A stretch of 41,622 nt of DNA from JBIQJD01 sp044507695 (lineage in GTDB: Bacteria; Bacteroidota; Ignavibacteria; Ignavibacteriales; Ignavibacteriaceae). Shown here piece after piece: positions 8,652 to 16,510 of this stretch; position 1 is the stretch's first letter, and every line of letters starts with the position of its first letter. The stretch covers positions 1 to 41,622 of the forward strand of contig JBIQJD010000021.1 of the NCBI GenBank assembly GCA_044507695.1, written 5' to 3'. A program made the translations under genes and the position numbers. The notes under the pieces are model-generated. The model was given only the letters and a program-made list of their open reading frames with translations, made no database searches and had not been told where the DNA came from.

Positions 8652-8675
8652 GATGCTGGGCTTCGGCTCAGCATC
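8652..8675 (+). terminator. UUCG-capped hairpin between nirK and the nirV-like gene
   Basis: GATGCTGGGC (8652-8661) pairs with GCTCAGCATC (8666-8675), with one G-U pair, around a TTCG loop. That makes a 10-bp stem with the very stable C(UUCG)G tetraloop. It starts 10 bases after the nirK stop and ends 9 bases before the next ATG. The T-tract expected of an intrinsic terminator is poor (TTATAAAA). It may be a leaky terminator or an mRNA 3'-end protector for nirK rather than a full stop. Confidence 0.6.
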
Positions 8676-8684
8676 TTATAAAAA

Positions 8685-9497
8685 ATGGTGATGAAAATGT
8701 TAAAGAAAATATTTATACCCGTAATAATTCTGATACTCACAACAAGTGTATCAGCAGCAACACCGGTAAAAACAAAACCGGCTCCCGAAGGAATGGTTCT
8801 TATTTCCGGCGGTACATATGTTCCTTTATACAAAAAGGAAGATGAATCAGGAAAACAAATTGTTAAACCATTTTATATGGATATCTATCCTGTAACCAAT
8901 AAAGAATTTTTAGAATTTGTTGAAGCAAATCCCAAATGGCGCCGTTCAAATGTAAAGAAGATCTTTGCGGATAAATTTTATTTAAAACATTGGGCTGGGG
9001 ATCTTCAACTTGGTAATATAAATCCAAACTCTCCTGTTACAAATATCTCATGGTTTGCCGCCAAAGCTTATGCTGAATGGCGCGGTAAAAGGCTTCCTAC
9101 AATTGCTGAATGGGAATTTGCTGCAGGTGCAAGCAAAACAAAGCCAGATGCATTTGATGATGAAGAAAATATTAACAGAATTCAAAAATGGTATTCACAG
9201 AAATCACCGGAAAAATTACCCGCTGTTGGTTCAACCGAAAAAAATTACTGGGGCCTTTATGATTTGTTTGGATTGATCTGGGAATGGAATTACGATTTTA
9301 ACACTGCACTTGTTACAGGTGAATCAAGAGGTGATTCAAATCTTGAAAGAAATTTATTCTGCGGAAGCGGATCAGCAAGTGCGAGAGATGTGAAAAATTA
9401 TCCGGCTTTTATGAGATATGGCTTTCGTTCAAGCCTGAAAGCAAATTACACTGTTCATAATCTTGGTTTCAGATGTGTAATTGATGCAGCGAATTAA
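8685..9497 (+). CDS. nirV: NirV-like SUMF1/formylglycine-generating-enzyme-fold protein
   Basis: A 270-residue exported protein with a signal peptide (about 1-25) and one SUMF/FGE-sulfatase domain: GMVLISGGTY (37-46), PVTNKEFLEFV (69-79), PVTNISWFAAKAYAEW (117-132), RLPTIAEWEFAAG (136-148) and GFRC (261-264). The paired catalytic cysteines of true formylglycine-generating enzymes are absent. The GGS-x2-C-x4-C segment reads CGSGSASARDVKNY, and only Cys226 and Cys264 remain. NirV, a SUMF-fold protein of unsettled role, follows nirK in several denitrifiers, and this gene has that position. Start codon choice among ATG 8685, 8691 and 8697 is open, since no ribosome binding site is seen. Confidence 0.8.
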   Translation: MVMKMLKKIFIPVIILILTTSVSAATPVKTKPAPEGMVLISGGTYVPLYKKEDESGKQIVKPFYMDIYPVTNKEFLEFVEANPKWRRSNVKKIFADKFYLKHWAGDLQLGNINPNSPVTNISWFAAKAYAEWRGKRLPTIAEWEFAAGASKTKPDAFDDEENINRIQKWYSQKSPEKLPAVGSTEKNYWGLYDLFGLIWEWNYDFNTALVTGESRGDSNLERNLFCGSGSASARDVKNYPAFMRYGFRSSLKANYTVHNLGFRCVIDAAN

Positions 9498-9529
9498 TTA
9501 TTAATGAATTTTTATCAGAGGAAAATAAA

Positions 9530-10222
9530 ATGAAAAGTAAAATTAAAACATTATTGTATGGAATTTTTACCGGCATGTTCCTGTTTGTAATAGCCCAGGT
9601 TTTTGGCTGCAGTGCAAATTCTGAAAATCAAAATGCCAGTACAGTTGAGATTGTAAAAGCAAATAATGAAGAAATGGAAGATCATTCTTGCTGCTCATCT
9701 GATATGGATGATGTAGAAGATGAATTTTCTGATGAATCAATTTATCAGCTTGAATCCGAATGGACAAATCAATCTGGTAAAAAAGTAGAACTGAAAGATT
9801 TTAACGGAAAGCCTGTTGTGTTCACAATGTTCTTTGCAAGCTGTAATTATGCATGCCCGATTCTTGTTTATGATATGAAAAAGATTGAATCAAAACTATC
9901 TCCGGAAGAATTAAAAGATTATCAGTTTGTTCTTGTAACTATTGATCCCGATAAAGATACACCCGAAGCTTTAAACGAATTTGCAAAGAAGTTTAATCTT
10001 GATTTGAACAGATGGAGTTTGTTAACAGGTGATAAAGATGATATACTCGAACTTGCCGCTGTTCTGGGATTTAAATTTAAAAAGGAAGCAGACGGACAAT
10101 TTTCTCACTCAAACCTGATAAACATATTAAATGAAAAGGGTGAAGTTGTATTTCAGCATGTTGGATTGAATAAAGATATTTCACTTGCTGCAGAAAAATT
10201 AATTGCGTTAAACAGTTTTTAA
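9530..10222 (+). CDS. Sco1/SenC-family copper chaperone or thiol-redox protein
   Basis: A 230-residue thioredoxin-fold protein anchored at the periplasmic side. The N-terminal hydrophobic segment ends in VFGC, so Cys27 may be a lipid attachment site. An acidic linker contains an extra CC pair (54-55), and the Sco domain spans about 74-228. Copper or redox ligands are Cys105 and Cys109 (CNYAC) and His193. The typical TIDPDKDTPEAL segment is present. Sco proteins deliver copper to oxidases and also to nitrite or N2O reductases; here the likely client is NirK, 33-kb-window neighbours offering no oxidase. A good RBS (GAGGAAAA) precedes the ATG. It is 13 bases upstream of the RIC gene. Confidence 0.92.
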   Translation: MKSKIKTLLYGIFTGMFLFVIAQVFGCSANSENQNASTVEIVKANNEEMEDHSCCSSDMDDVEDEFSDESIYQLESEWTNQSGKKVELKDFNGKPVVFTMFFASCNYACPILVYDMKKIESKLSPEELKDYQFVLVTIDPDKDTPEALNEFAKKFNLDLNRWSLLTGDKDDILELAAVLGFKFKKEADGQFSHSNLINILNEKGEVVFQHVGLNKDISLAAEKLIALNSF

Positions 10223-10235
10223 GGAGGAGTATATA

Positions 10236-10988
10236 ATGAGTGTAGCTAATCAATCGGTAACGGAAACATTGAGTAATCTTACGCTATCAGAAATTGTAAC
10301 AAAAAATTTCAAAGCCGCAGCAGTCTTTGAACATTACAATCTTGATTTCTGCTGCCGCGGAAATAAGCCGCTAAATTCAGCTTGTGAAGAGAAGGGAATT
10401 GATCCGGCGCAGGTTCTTTCTGATTTAAGTGATTTATTTACTTTGCCATCTGAATCAAATGGAAGATACGATGAATGGAATCTTGATTTCCTAAGTGATT
10501 ACATAGTTTACAATCATCATTCTTATGTAAGAAATATGATTCCGCTTATTGCTGCACATACACAGAAAGTTGCAGCAGTACATGGAAAGAATCATCCTGA
10601 AACAATTGAAGCTGCAAAAATTTTTACAATCGTTTATAAAGATCTTAAACAGCACATGATGAAGGAGGAAGAGATTTTATTTCCTTACATAAAGCAATTA
10701 GTTAAAGCAGCGAGAAATTCATCCAAAACAGAAAAACCATATTTTGGCACTGTTGAAAATCCAATTAAAATGATGGAAGCGGAACATCAATCAGCAGGAG
10801 ATGAAATGTTTGAGCTGAGAAGAATAACAAACAATTATACTCCGCCGGAAGATGCATGCAATACTTTCAAAATCTGTTACAAAGAATTAAAAGAATTTGA
10901 AGAAGATCTTCACAAACATGTTCATCTGGAAAATAATATTTTATTTCCCAAAGCTATTGTTCTTGAAAAAACATTAGTTGCAGCATAG
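10236..10988 (+). CDS. ric: RIC di-iron protein, repair of iron-sulfur centres (ScdA/YtfE family)
   Basis: A cytosolic 250-residue protein that restores Fe-S clusters damaged by NO or peroxide in studied relatives. The N-terminal ScdA domain (about 10-70) has the conserved DFCCRG. A hemerythrin-like four-helix domain carries the di-iron ligands: His94 or His95, His140, Glu144, His184, His228 and Glu232. The strong ribosome binding site AAGGAGG stands 8 bases before ATG 10236, unusual in this window, and predicts high translation. Its place directly after nirK-nirV-sco fits protection against NO made by NirK. Confidence 0.94.
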   Translation: MSVANQSVTETLSNLTLSEIVTKNFKAAAVFEHYNLDFCCRGNKPLNSACEEKGIDPAQVLSDLSDLFTLPSESNGRYDEWNLDFLSDYIVYNHHSYVRNMIPLIAAHTQKVAAVHGKNHPETIEAAKIFTIVYKDLKQHMMKEEEILFPYIKQLVKAARNSSKTEKPYFGTVENPIKMMEAEHQSAGDEMFELRRITNNYTPPEDACNTFKICYKELKEFEEDLHKHVHLENNILFPKAIVLEKTLVAA

Positions 10989-11090
10989 TAAGTAAAATCA
11001 CTTGCAATTTAAGTTAAAATGCCTGTGCTTGAAACGGATACTTCTTTCCTTTAAATTGATTTACCAAAAGCAAACATTTAAAGGGAAGCT

Positions 11091-11576
11091 GTGAGAAGGT
11101 TAAGCCAATATTCATTTATAATAACTTTTGTGTGGCTGGGATTTGTACTTGCAATAAGTTTTTTAGAAGCGCCTGTGAAATTTTCAACTCCAACACTTAC
11201 ACTTCCTGTTGGGCTTGATGTAGGCAGGCATGTTTTTTATGCTCTTAACAAAGCTGAACTTGTATTCTTAGTTCTTACCATATTGTTTATTTTCTTTGGC
11301 AGAATCCAATTTGCAGTAATAATATTTTGCTTTCTGCTGGCAGTTATTTTGATATTGCAAACCTTCTGGCTGCTCCCCCAATTAAGCGCCAGAGTTGATA
11401 TTTATTTAAGGGGAGATATACCGGCTGATTCAAATGTTCATATCATTTATATTTTAATGGAAGCGGTTAAAGTGTTTTTAATATTTCTGCTCGGCTGGTT
11501 TCAAATTAAAAATTTCACAAAAAATTATTTCTTAAATATCTCAAGGGATAAATCTTTTATTCCTGGTAATCCATAG
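11091..11576 (+). CDS. Four-helix integral membrane protein, unknown function
   Basis: A 161-residue protein with four membrane segments (about 6-25, 55-72, 75-97, 120-141) and a conserved-looking ISFLEAPVKF after the first. I do not recognise the family with confidence; DUF4149/TMEM205-like proteins have a similar build. It starts at GTG 11091, supported by AGGGAAG five bases upstream. It lies 102 bases after the RIC gene and 120 before nrfH, on the same strand, so a link to nitrogen-oxide metabolism is plausible from position only. Confidence 0.7.
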   Translation: MRRLSQYSFIITFVWLGFVLAISFLEAPVKFSTPTLTLPVGLDVGRHVFYALNKAELVFLVLTILFIFFGRIQFAVIIFCFLLAVILILQTFWLLPQLSARVDIYLRGDIPADSNVHIIYILMEAVKVFLIFLLGWFQIKNFTKNYFLNISRDKSFIPGNP

Positions 11577-11696
11577 GAGGTGCATCTCAGCAAATAAATT
11601 CTGCTTGATCTACGATCAGAAGTTCAATCTAAAAATTTGATCTTTAAGTGTTTTCTATTTTCATTCTAATTCCTAATTCAATAACAAAACATAATT
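11577..11696. other. Intergenic region upstream of nrfH
   Basis: 120 bases that probably hold the nrfHA promoter. A small palindrome, TGATC-TAC-GATCA (11606-11618), is present; it resembles an FNR/Crp-type site but has the wrong spacing. No TCTGATTA half-site of the Rrf2 operator occurs here, which suggests that nrfHA may be controlled separately from the regulator gene. Confidence 0.35.
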
Positions 11697-12284
11697 ATGA
11701 AAATAAAAGAAATAGTTCACGCAATTTCGCCTCCGCCAAACTGGAGAGTTCCTGTAATTATTTCAATTGGTGTTTTACTTGGTTTAGGATTGCTAATCTT
11801 ACATCTTGCCAATGCAACTTCATATCTTTCCAACGATCCGAAAGCATGCATTAATTGCCATGTGATGACAACTCAATATGCATCCTGGCAGCGGAGCAGC
11901 CATGCAAGAGTTGCAACTTGCAATGATTGCCATGTTCCGCAGGATAACTTCCTCCGCACCTATGCATTTAAAGCAAGTGACGGTATAAGACACGCAACAA
12001 TGTTTACATTCAGACTTGAGCCGCAGGTGATACAAATAAAAGAAGCCGGTGCAAATGTTGTTCAGGAGAATTGTGAAAGATGCCATGCAAACCAGGTTCA
12101 CCAGACATATCTCAGCAGACCAATTAATTTATCTGAACGTGAAGAAGGAATTGGAAAATTCTGCTGGGACTGCCACCGCGAAACTCCGCATGGCAGAATA
12201 AAAAGCCTTTCTGCATTTCCACATGCAAGAGTTCCTCAATTAAATCCTGTAATCCCTGAATGGTTACAGAATATTAATAAATAA
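11697..12284 (+). CDS. nrfH: Cytochrome c nitrite reductase small subunit (tetraheme quinol dehydrogenase)
   Basis: NapC/NirT-family membrane-anchored tetraheme cytochrome that takes electrons from menaquinol and passes them to NrfA. It has one N-terminal anchor (about 18-40) and four heme motifs: CINCH (51-55, with the heme-1 Met57 typical of NrfH), CNDCH (75-79), CERCH (126-130) and CWDCH (156-160). The length of 195 residues is slightly above usual, with a C-terminal tail after heme 4. It lies 19 bases before nrfA, so they form one transcript and one membrane complex. Confidence 0.95.
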   Translation: MKIKEIVHAISPPPNWRVPVIISIGVLLGLGLLILHLANATSYLSNDPKACINCHVMTTQYASWQRSSHARVATCNDCHVPQDNFLRTYAFKASDGIRHATMFTFRLEPQVIQIKEAGANVVQENCERCHANQVHQTYLSRPINLSEREEGIGKFCWDCHRETPHGRIKSLSAFPHARVPQLNPVIPEWLQNINK

Positions 12285-12303
12285 TAATTTAGCAGGATAA
12301 AAT

Positions 12304-13797
12304 ATGAGAAGAATAAAAGATGTAATTTCAGAAAAACCATGGGTTGGCTGGGCATTGTTCCTTGCTACTCTTGTTATTGTTTTTCTTGTTGGATTATTCG
12401 GTGCATCAATTATTGAACGGCGTACCGAAACACAATATTTGTACAAAGCATCAAAACCAATTAATGATTTTGAACCACGGAATGAAGTTTGGGGTGAATC
12501 TTTTCAAAGACAGTGGGAAACTTATCAGCAGACTTTAGATACTACTTATGCAACCAAGTATGGCGGAAATGTTACGGTTGATATGCTTGAGCGTTATCCA
12601 AACCTTGTTATTCTGTGGGCTGGATATGCATTTGCAAAAGGATATAACCAGGGAAGAGGGCATCTTTATGCGATTGAAGATATCAGGAATACTCTGCGAA
12701 CCGGTACTCCTCAGCCGGCTACTTGCTGGACGTGCAAAAGCCCGGATGTTCCCCGTGTAATGCATGATATGGGTGTTGGTGAATTTTATAAAGCAGGCTG
12801 GGCTGATCTTGGTCCTCAAATTAAAAATCCAATCGGCTGTGCAGATTGTCATGATCCAAAAACGATGAACCTTACAATTACAAGACCAGCATTAATTGAA
12901 GCATTCAACAGGCAGGGGAAGGATATTAAAAAAGCAACACACCAGGAGATGCGCTCACTTGTTTGCGCGCAATGCCATGTTGAATATTATTTCAAAGGGA
13001 AGGAAGAGAAGTATTTAACTTTCCCATGGGATGGTGGAATTACAGTTGATGAGATTGAAAAATATTATGATGAAGTTGAACATGTAGATTTTGTTCATTA
13101 TCTCAGCAGAGTTCCGATTTTAAAAGCTCAGCATCCTGATTGGGAAATTTCTCAGATGGGAATTCATGCACAGCGCGGTGTTACCTGTGCAGATTGCCAT
13201 ATGCCATACAGAACGGAAGGCGGAGTTAAATTTACTAATCATCAGATTGTAAGCCCTGTAAAATATATTACTACAGCCTGCCAGGTTTGCCACCGCCAGG
13301 ATGAAGAAACTTTGCAGAAGAATATTTATGACAGGCAGGATAAGATAAGAGAACTTCTTCAAACTGCAGAAGACATTCTTGTTAAAGCACATATTGAAGC
13401 TAAAACAGCATGGGATAACGGTGCAACAGAAGATCAAATGAAGGAAGTTATGACGTTGATTCGCCATGCTCAGTGGAGATGGGATTTTATTTCCGCTAGC
13501 CATGGTGCAAGCTTTCACGCACCTATTGAAGCAGCAAGAGTATTAGCAACTTCAATCCAAAAATCAGAAGAAGCAAGGGGTAAACTTGCTGCAATCCTTA
13601 CTTCTTTAAATGTAAAATTACCAGTTCAAATGCCTGATATATCAACAAAGGAAAAAGCTCAGGCATATCTTGGTTTTGATATGAGAAAATTCTCAAAAGA
13701 AAAAGAAATGTTTAAAGAATCAGAAGTTCCCAAATGGGATAAACAATACGATGAAAGCATTAAAAGCAGTGAAAGTGCAAAAGGCACTTCTAATTAA
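12304..13797 (+). CDS. nrfA: Ammonia-forming cytochrome c nitrite reductase, catalytic subunit
   Basis: Pentaheme enzyme that reduces nitrite to ammonium with six electrons in the periplasm. Heme motifs in order: the active-site CWTCK (141-145, Lys-ligated), CADCH (179-183), CAQCH (221-225), CADCH (295-299) and CQVCH (326-330). Active-site Arg118 (in GRGH), Tyr228 and His277 are present. So are the calcium-site residues Glu227, Lys274 and Gln276, so this is the Lys-heme, Ca-dependent type. The N-terminal hydrophobic stretch (14-35) looks like an uncleaved anchor, as no good signal peptidase site follows. It is coupled to nrfH upstream and the porin gene 26 bases downstream. Confidence 0.97.
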   Translation: MRRIKDVISEKPWVGWALFLATLVIVFLVGLFGASIIERRTETQYLYKASKPINDFEPRNEVWGESFQRQWETYQQTLDTTYATKYGGNVTVDMLERYPNLVILWAGYAFAKGYNQGRGHLYAIEDIRNTLRTGTPQPATCWTCKSPDVPRVMHDMGVGEFYKAGWADLGPQIKNPIGCADCHDPKTMNLTITRPALIEAFNRQGKDIKKATHQEMRSLVCAQCHVEYYFKGKEEKYLTFPWDGGITVDEIEKYYDEVEHVDFVHYLSRVPILKAQHPDWEISQMGIHAQRGVTCADCHMPYRTEGGVKFTNHQIVSPVKYITTACQVCHRQDEETLQKNIYDRQDKIRELLQTAEDILVKAHIEAKTAWDNGATEDQMKEVMTLIRHAQWRWDFISASHGASFHAPIEAARVLATSIQKSEEARGKLAAILTSLNVKLPVQMPDISTKEKAQAYLGFDMRKFSKEKEMFKESEVPKWDKQYDESIKSSESAKGTSN

Positions 13798-13823
13798 TTA
13801 ACTAAAATGAAAACCAGGTACAC

Positions 13824-15071
13824 ATGAAAAAATTTATATTAATTTTTATAGTAATATTATCTGCTGCGCAATTAACTTCTGCCCAGGATGATTGGAAGAT
13901 CAGCGGCGGCGTTCAATTAAGAAGTGAAATTGACGGGAGAGATTTTTCTGATAAAACGCATGCTCTAACTTTTGCGAGTCTCCGCACGAGAGCTGCGGTA
14001 AGCAAAACGGTTGCAGGCAAAATAAATTTCTTTGCTCAGGTTCAGGATTCAAGAGTGTTAGGAGAAGAACCAAATACTCTTGCTTCAACAGATAATCTTG
14101 ACCTGCACCAGGGATATATTAAACTGCTTCGCCCGCTCGATATTCCTGCGGATATTCAAGCCGGAAGATTTGAAGTAGCTTACGGCACCGAAAGATTTTT
14201 TGGTGCAGTTGGGTGGCATTACATTGGCAGAAGCTGGGATGGTTTAAGATTAAGTTTTAAAACAGACTTTGATTTCGATCTTTTTGCACTTACACATTCA
14301 GAATCAAATTTGTATATAGCTAATGCAGTTCCGGGAATTTATCCGCTTCCGGCTGTTTCAGAATATTCACAAAGTGTTTATGGATTCTGGACAACGTTTA
14401 AACCAAATCAGCAGAACAGGTTGGATGCATTTGGTTATTATAACAAACGGAGAAATATAAACCAGGTTCCTGAAGATGATGTTAATCAGTTTACAATTGG
14501 TGCAAATCATGTTGGAACATACGGTGCTTTCTCAACAATAACTGAAGCTGCATACCAGTTTGGCGATGTTACAGATATTGATTTAGCAGCATATCTTTTT
14601 TCACTTCAGGCATTTTTTAATACAGGAATTTTAAAAATAGGAGCCGGTGCTGATATTTTATCAGGTACAGATCCTGGTTCCGAAAAAATTAATACATTCA
14701 GTGTTGATTTTGGAACGAACCACAAATTCTACGGCTTCATGGATTATTTCATTAACATTCCGGTAAACACTTTATTTTTAGGTTTGAATGATTTTTATGC
14801 TTCAGCATCACTGCAGAATATAGAATGTGCATGGAGCGGTGCTGTAGTTTTTCATCAATTCAAATCTAATAAAACTTTTCTCGGCCAGTCAGCTTTCGGA
14901 CAGGAAATCGATTTAACTGTAAAATATGATCTCATTCCCGGAACATCTGTTTCGTGGGGAGGTTCTGTTTTTCTGCCGGGAGATTTAATGAAAACAATTT
15001 TTAATACACAGCAAGGAAAACGCGAGGATGCAGCTTTCTGGTCATACATAATGATTACTGCTGCATTATAA
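13824..15071 (+). CDS. Alginate-export-family outer-membrane porin
   Basis: A 415-residue predicted outer-membrane beta-barrel with a signal peptide (about 1-20, ending TSAQ) and the Alginate_exp-type pattern. This includes an early RSEIDGRDF strand, TRAAVSKTVAGKINFFAQVQDSR and a GRSWDGLRLSF strand. The barrel continues with alternating hydrophobic residues to the C-terminus. Despite the family name, many members are general or anion porins. It lies 26 bases after nrfA, so it may let nitrite or another small solute into the periplasm; that is inference. A hairpin terminator follows. Confidence 0.8.
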   Translation: MKKFILIFIVILSAAQLTSAQDDWKISGGVQLRSEIDGRDFSDKTHALTFASLRTRAAVSKTVAGKINFFAQVQDSRVLGEEPNTLASTDNLDLHQGYIKLLRPLDIPADIQAGRFEVAYGTERFFGAVGWHYIGRSWDGLRLSFKTDFDFDLFALTHSESNLYIANAVPGIYPLPAVSEYSQSVYGFWTTFKPNQQNRLDAFGYYNKRRNINQVPEDDVNQFTIGANHVGTYGAFSTITEAAYQFGDVTDIDLAAYLFSLQAFFNTGILKIGAGADILSGTDPGSEKINTFSVDFGTNHKFYGFMDYFINIPVNTLFLGLNDFYASASLQNIECAWSGAVVFHQFKSNKTFLGQSAFGQEIDLTVKYDLIPGTSVSWGGSVFLPGDLMKTIFNTQQGKREDAAFWSYIMITAAL

Positions 15072-15090
15072 TTTTCCCAATCCCCTGATA

Positions 15091-15138
15091 GGAGACTGTC
15101 ATGAACTACTAAAGGTAAATGGCAGTCTCTGTCTTTTA
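15091..15138 (+). terminator. Hairpin terminator after the nrf-porin operon
   Basis: GGAGACTGTCAT (15091-15102) pairs with ATGGCAGTCTCT (15119-15130), with G-U pairs at two places, around a 16-base loop. It is followed by GTCTTTTA. This is the strongest stem-loop in the 168-base gap and probably ends the nitrogen island. Confidence 0.6.
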
Positions 15139-15239
15139 CAGAATATATCTTATAAAAAACTAAAAATGCTTCCGCTTATCGAAATAAAATTGAAATTTTT
15201 TGCTCAACCAATTATTTATACATCATAGAAAAAATATTA

Positions 15240-15746
15240 GTGCAAATAAATTTCAGTGAAATGGTTAATAATTATAATCAAAATATTGCAACAGGACATT
15301 TTGAATTAGCATACAAACTTCAGTTAGACGGCAAAATAGAACAAGCGATTGAAGCATATAAACTTTCCATAAAATATTTTCCAACCGCAAAAGCTCACAC
15401 ATTTTTAGGATGGGCTTACAGCCTGCAGGGCAGATTTGAGGAAGCAATAAGCGAATGCCTGGCAGCGATTGATTTAGATCCTGATTACGGAAATCCATAC
15501 AATGATATCGGTTCATATCTAATCAGCTTAAACAAATTAGATGAAGCGGTTGAATGGCTTGAGAAAGCAATTGCCGCTCCTTATTATGAAGAAAGATACT
15601 ATCCCTATTATAATCTGGGTATGATACAAGAGAAAAAGGGAGATTGGATTAATGCAATAAAATCATTCAACCGGGCACTTTTCCTTAACCCGGAATTTGA
15701 AGCTGCGCAAAGCGCTGTTTTACGTTTAACAACGCTGCTTAATTAA
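15240..15746 (+). CDS. Tetratricopeptide-repeat protein
   Basis: A 168-residue soluble protein made almost wholly of TPR helices. About four units are visible, with the W/A/G/Y/P pattern (for example AHTFLGWAYSLQGRFEEAISECLAAIDLDP and YYNLGMIQEKKGDWINAIKSFNRALFLNP split by a longer unit). There is no signal peptide or catalytic domain, so it is a protein-binding scaffold of unknown partner. It starts at GTG 15240; the in-frame ATG at 15261 is an equally possible start, and neither has a ribosome binding site. Confidence 0.8.
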   Translation: MQINFSEMVNNYNQNIATGHFELAYKLQLDGKIEQAIEAYKLSIKYFPTAKAHTFLGWAYSLQGRFEEAISECLAAIDLDPDYGNPYNDIGSYLISLNKLDEAVEWLEKAIAAPYYEERYYPYYNLGMIQEKKGDWINAIKSFNRALFLNPEFEAAQSAVLRLTTLLN

Positions 15747-16009
15747 TTTTGTTGCTTTATAAATTCTGCATCTGAATTTATCTTACCATTTCTAAAATAA
15801 TTTAATAAGGAATTTTTAAAGATAATTTAGGAAGGCCTTTATTATTTTATTGCCTGTTGTTAAATAAAGAAAAGTGAAATGCAAAATTTCCGGTAGTACC
15901 CAAAAAATACTCAACGGAACTTTGCGGCAATATATCTTGTTAAGCGATAAATTATTAAATTAAGTTGTAAAAAAAATTTATCGTGCAATTCTCAATACCG
16001 GAAGGTGTA
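15747..16009. other. 263-base intergenic region before the EIIA gene
   Basis: Very AT-rich. The only feature noted is the 8-bp palindrome AAGGCCTT (15832-15839). No convincing promoter, hairpin or small gene was seen, although the promoter of the EIIA-hisS run must lie here. Confidence 0.3.
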
Positions 16010-16480
16010 ATGAAAATATCTGAACTTTTAAAACCTGAATTTGTTATTGCTGACCTTTCCGGCAGCAATAAAGAAGAAGTAATAAATGAATTAATAAATT
16101 TATTTGAAGATGATCCGAGAGTTACAGATTTAAGCAAGGTTCGTGATGCTGTACTTGAGAGAGAAAAAATCATGTCAACCGGAGTTGGAAAAAGTTTTGC
16201 AATCCCTCATGGAAAAACAAGCGCAGTAAATGAAATCTTAGCCGCATTCGGAAAAACCAAACACCCTATTGATTACCAATCACTCGATAATCAGCCGGTT
16301 CATCTTGTATTTCTGCTTGTTGGAAAAGATAATCTTGTAAGCACACACATTAAGCTATTGAGCAGAATATCAAGAATGATGAACAAAGATGAATTCCGGA
16401 AAAGTCTTATTGAAGCAGAAACTGCCGAGCAGCTTCTCGAACTCTTCAGAAAAGAAGAGGAAAATTATTTTGAAGTGTAA
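16010..16480 (+). CDS. PTS EIIA domain protein (fructose/nitrogen type, PtsN-like)
   Basis: A stand-alone 156-residue EIIA domain of the fructose-mannitol/PtsN type. The phosphorylatable His67 lies in SFAIPHGKT, preceded by EREKIMSTGVG, the family signature. There are no IIB, IIC, HPr or EI genes nearby, so a regulatory rather than sugar-transport role is likely. An in-frame GTG at 15983 would add nine residues. ATG 16010 is chosen because GGAAGGTG (16000-16007) is well placed, and MKISELL is the usual start of the fold. hisS follows after 30 bases. Confidence 0.87.
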   Translation: MKISELLKPEFVIADLSGSNKEEVINELINLFEDDPRVTDLSKVRDAVLEREKIMSTGVGKSFAIPHGKTSAVNEILAAFGKTKHPIDYQSLDNQPVHLVFLLVGKDNLVSTHIKLLSRISRMMNKDEFRKSLIEAETAEQLLELFRKEEENYFEV

Positions 16481-16510
16481 GTAACTTTTTTCAGCAAGCA
16501 ATTACTACTG

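Noticed and set aside
8685..9497. Annotation as a true formylglycine-generating enzyme or sulfatase modifier
   Set aside because: Catalytic cysteine pair missing and no sulfatase gene nearby; position after nirK fits NirV better.
11605..11619. FNR/Crp-like site TTGATCTACGATCAG upstream of nrfH
   Set aside because: The half-sites are five bases apart instead of four and the right half is not ATCAA; kept only as a small palindrome.
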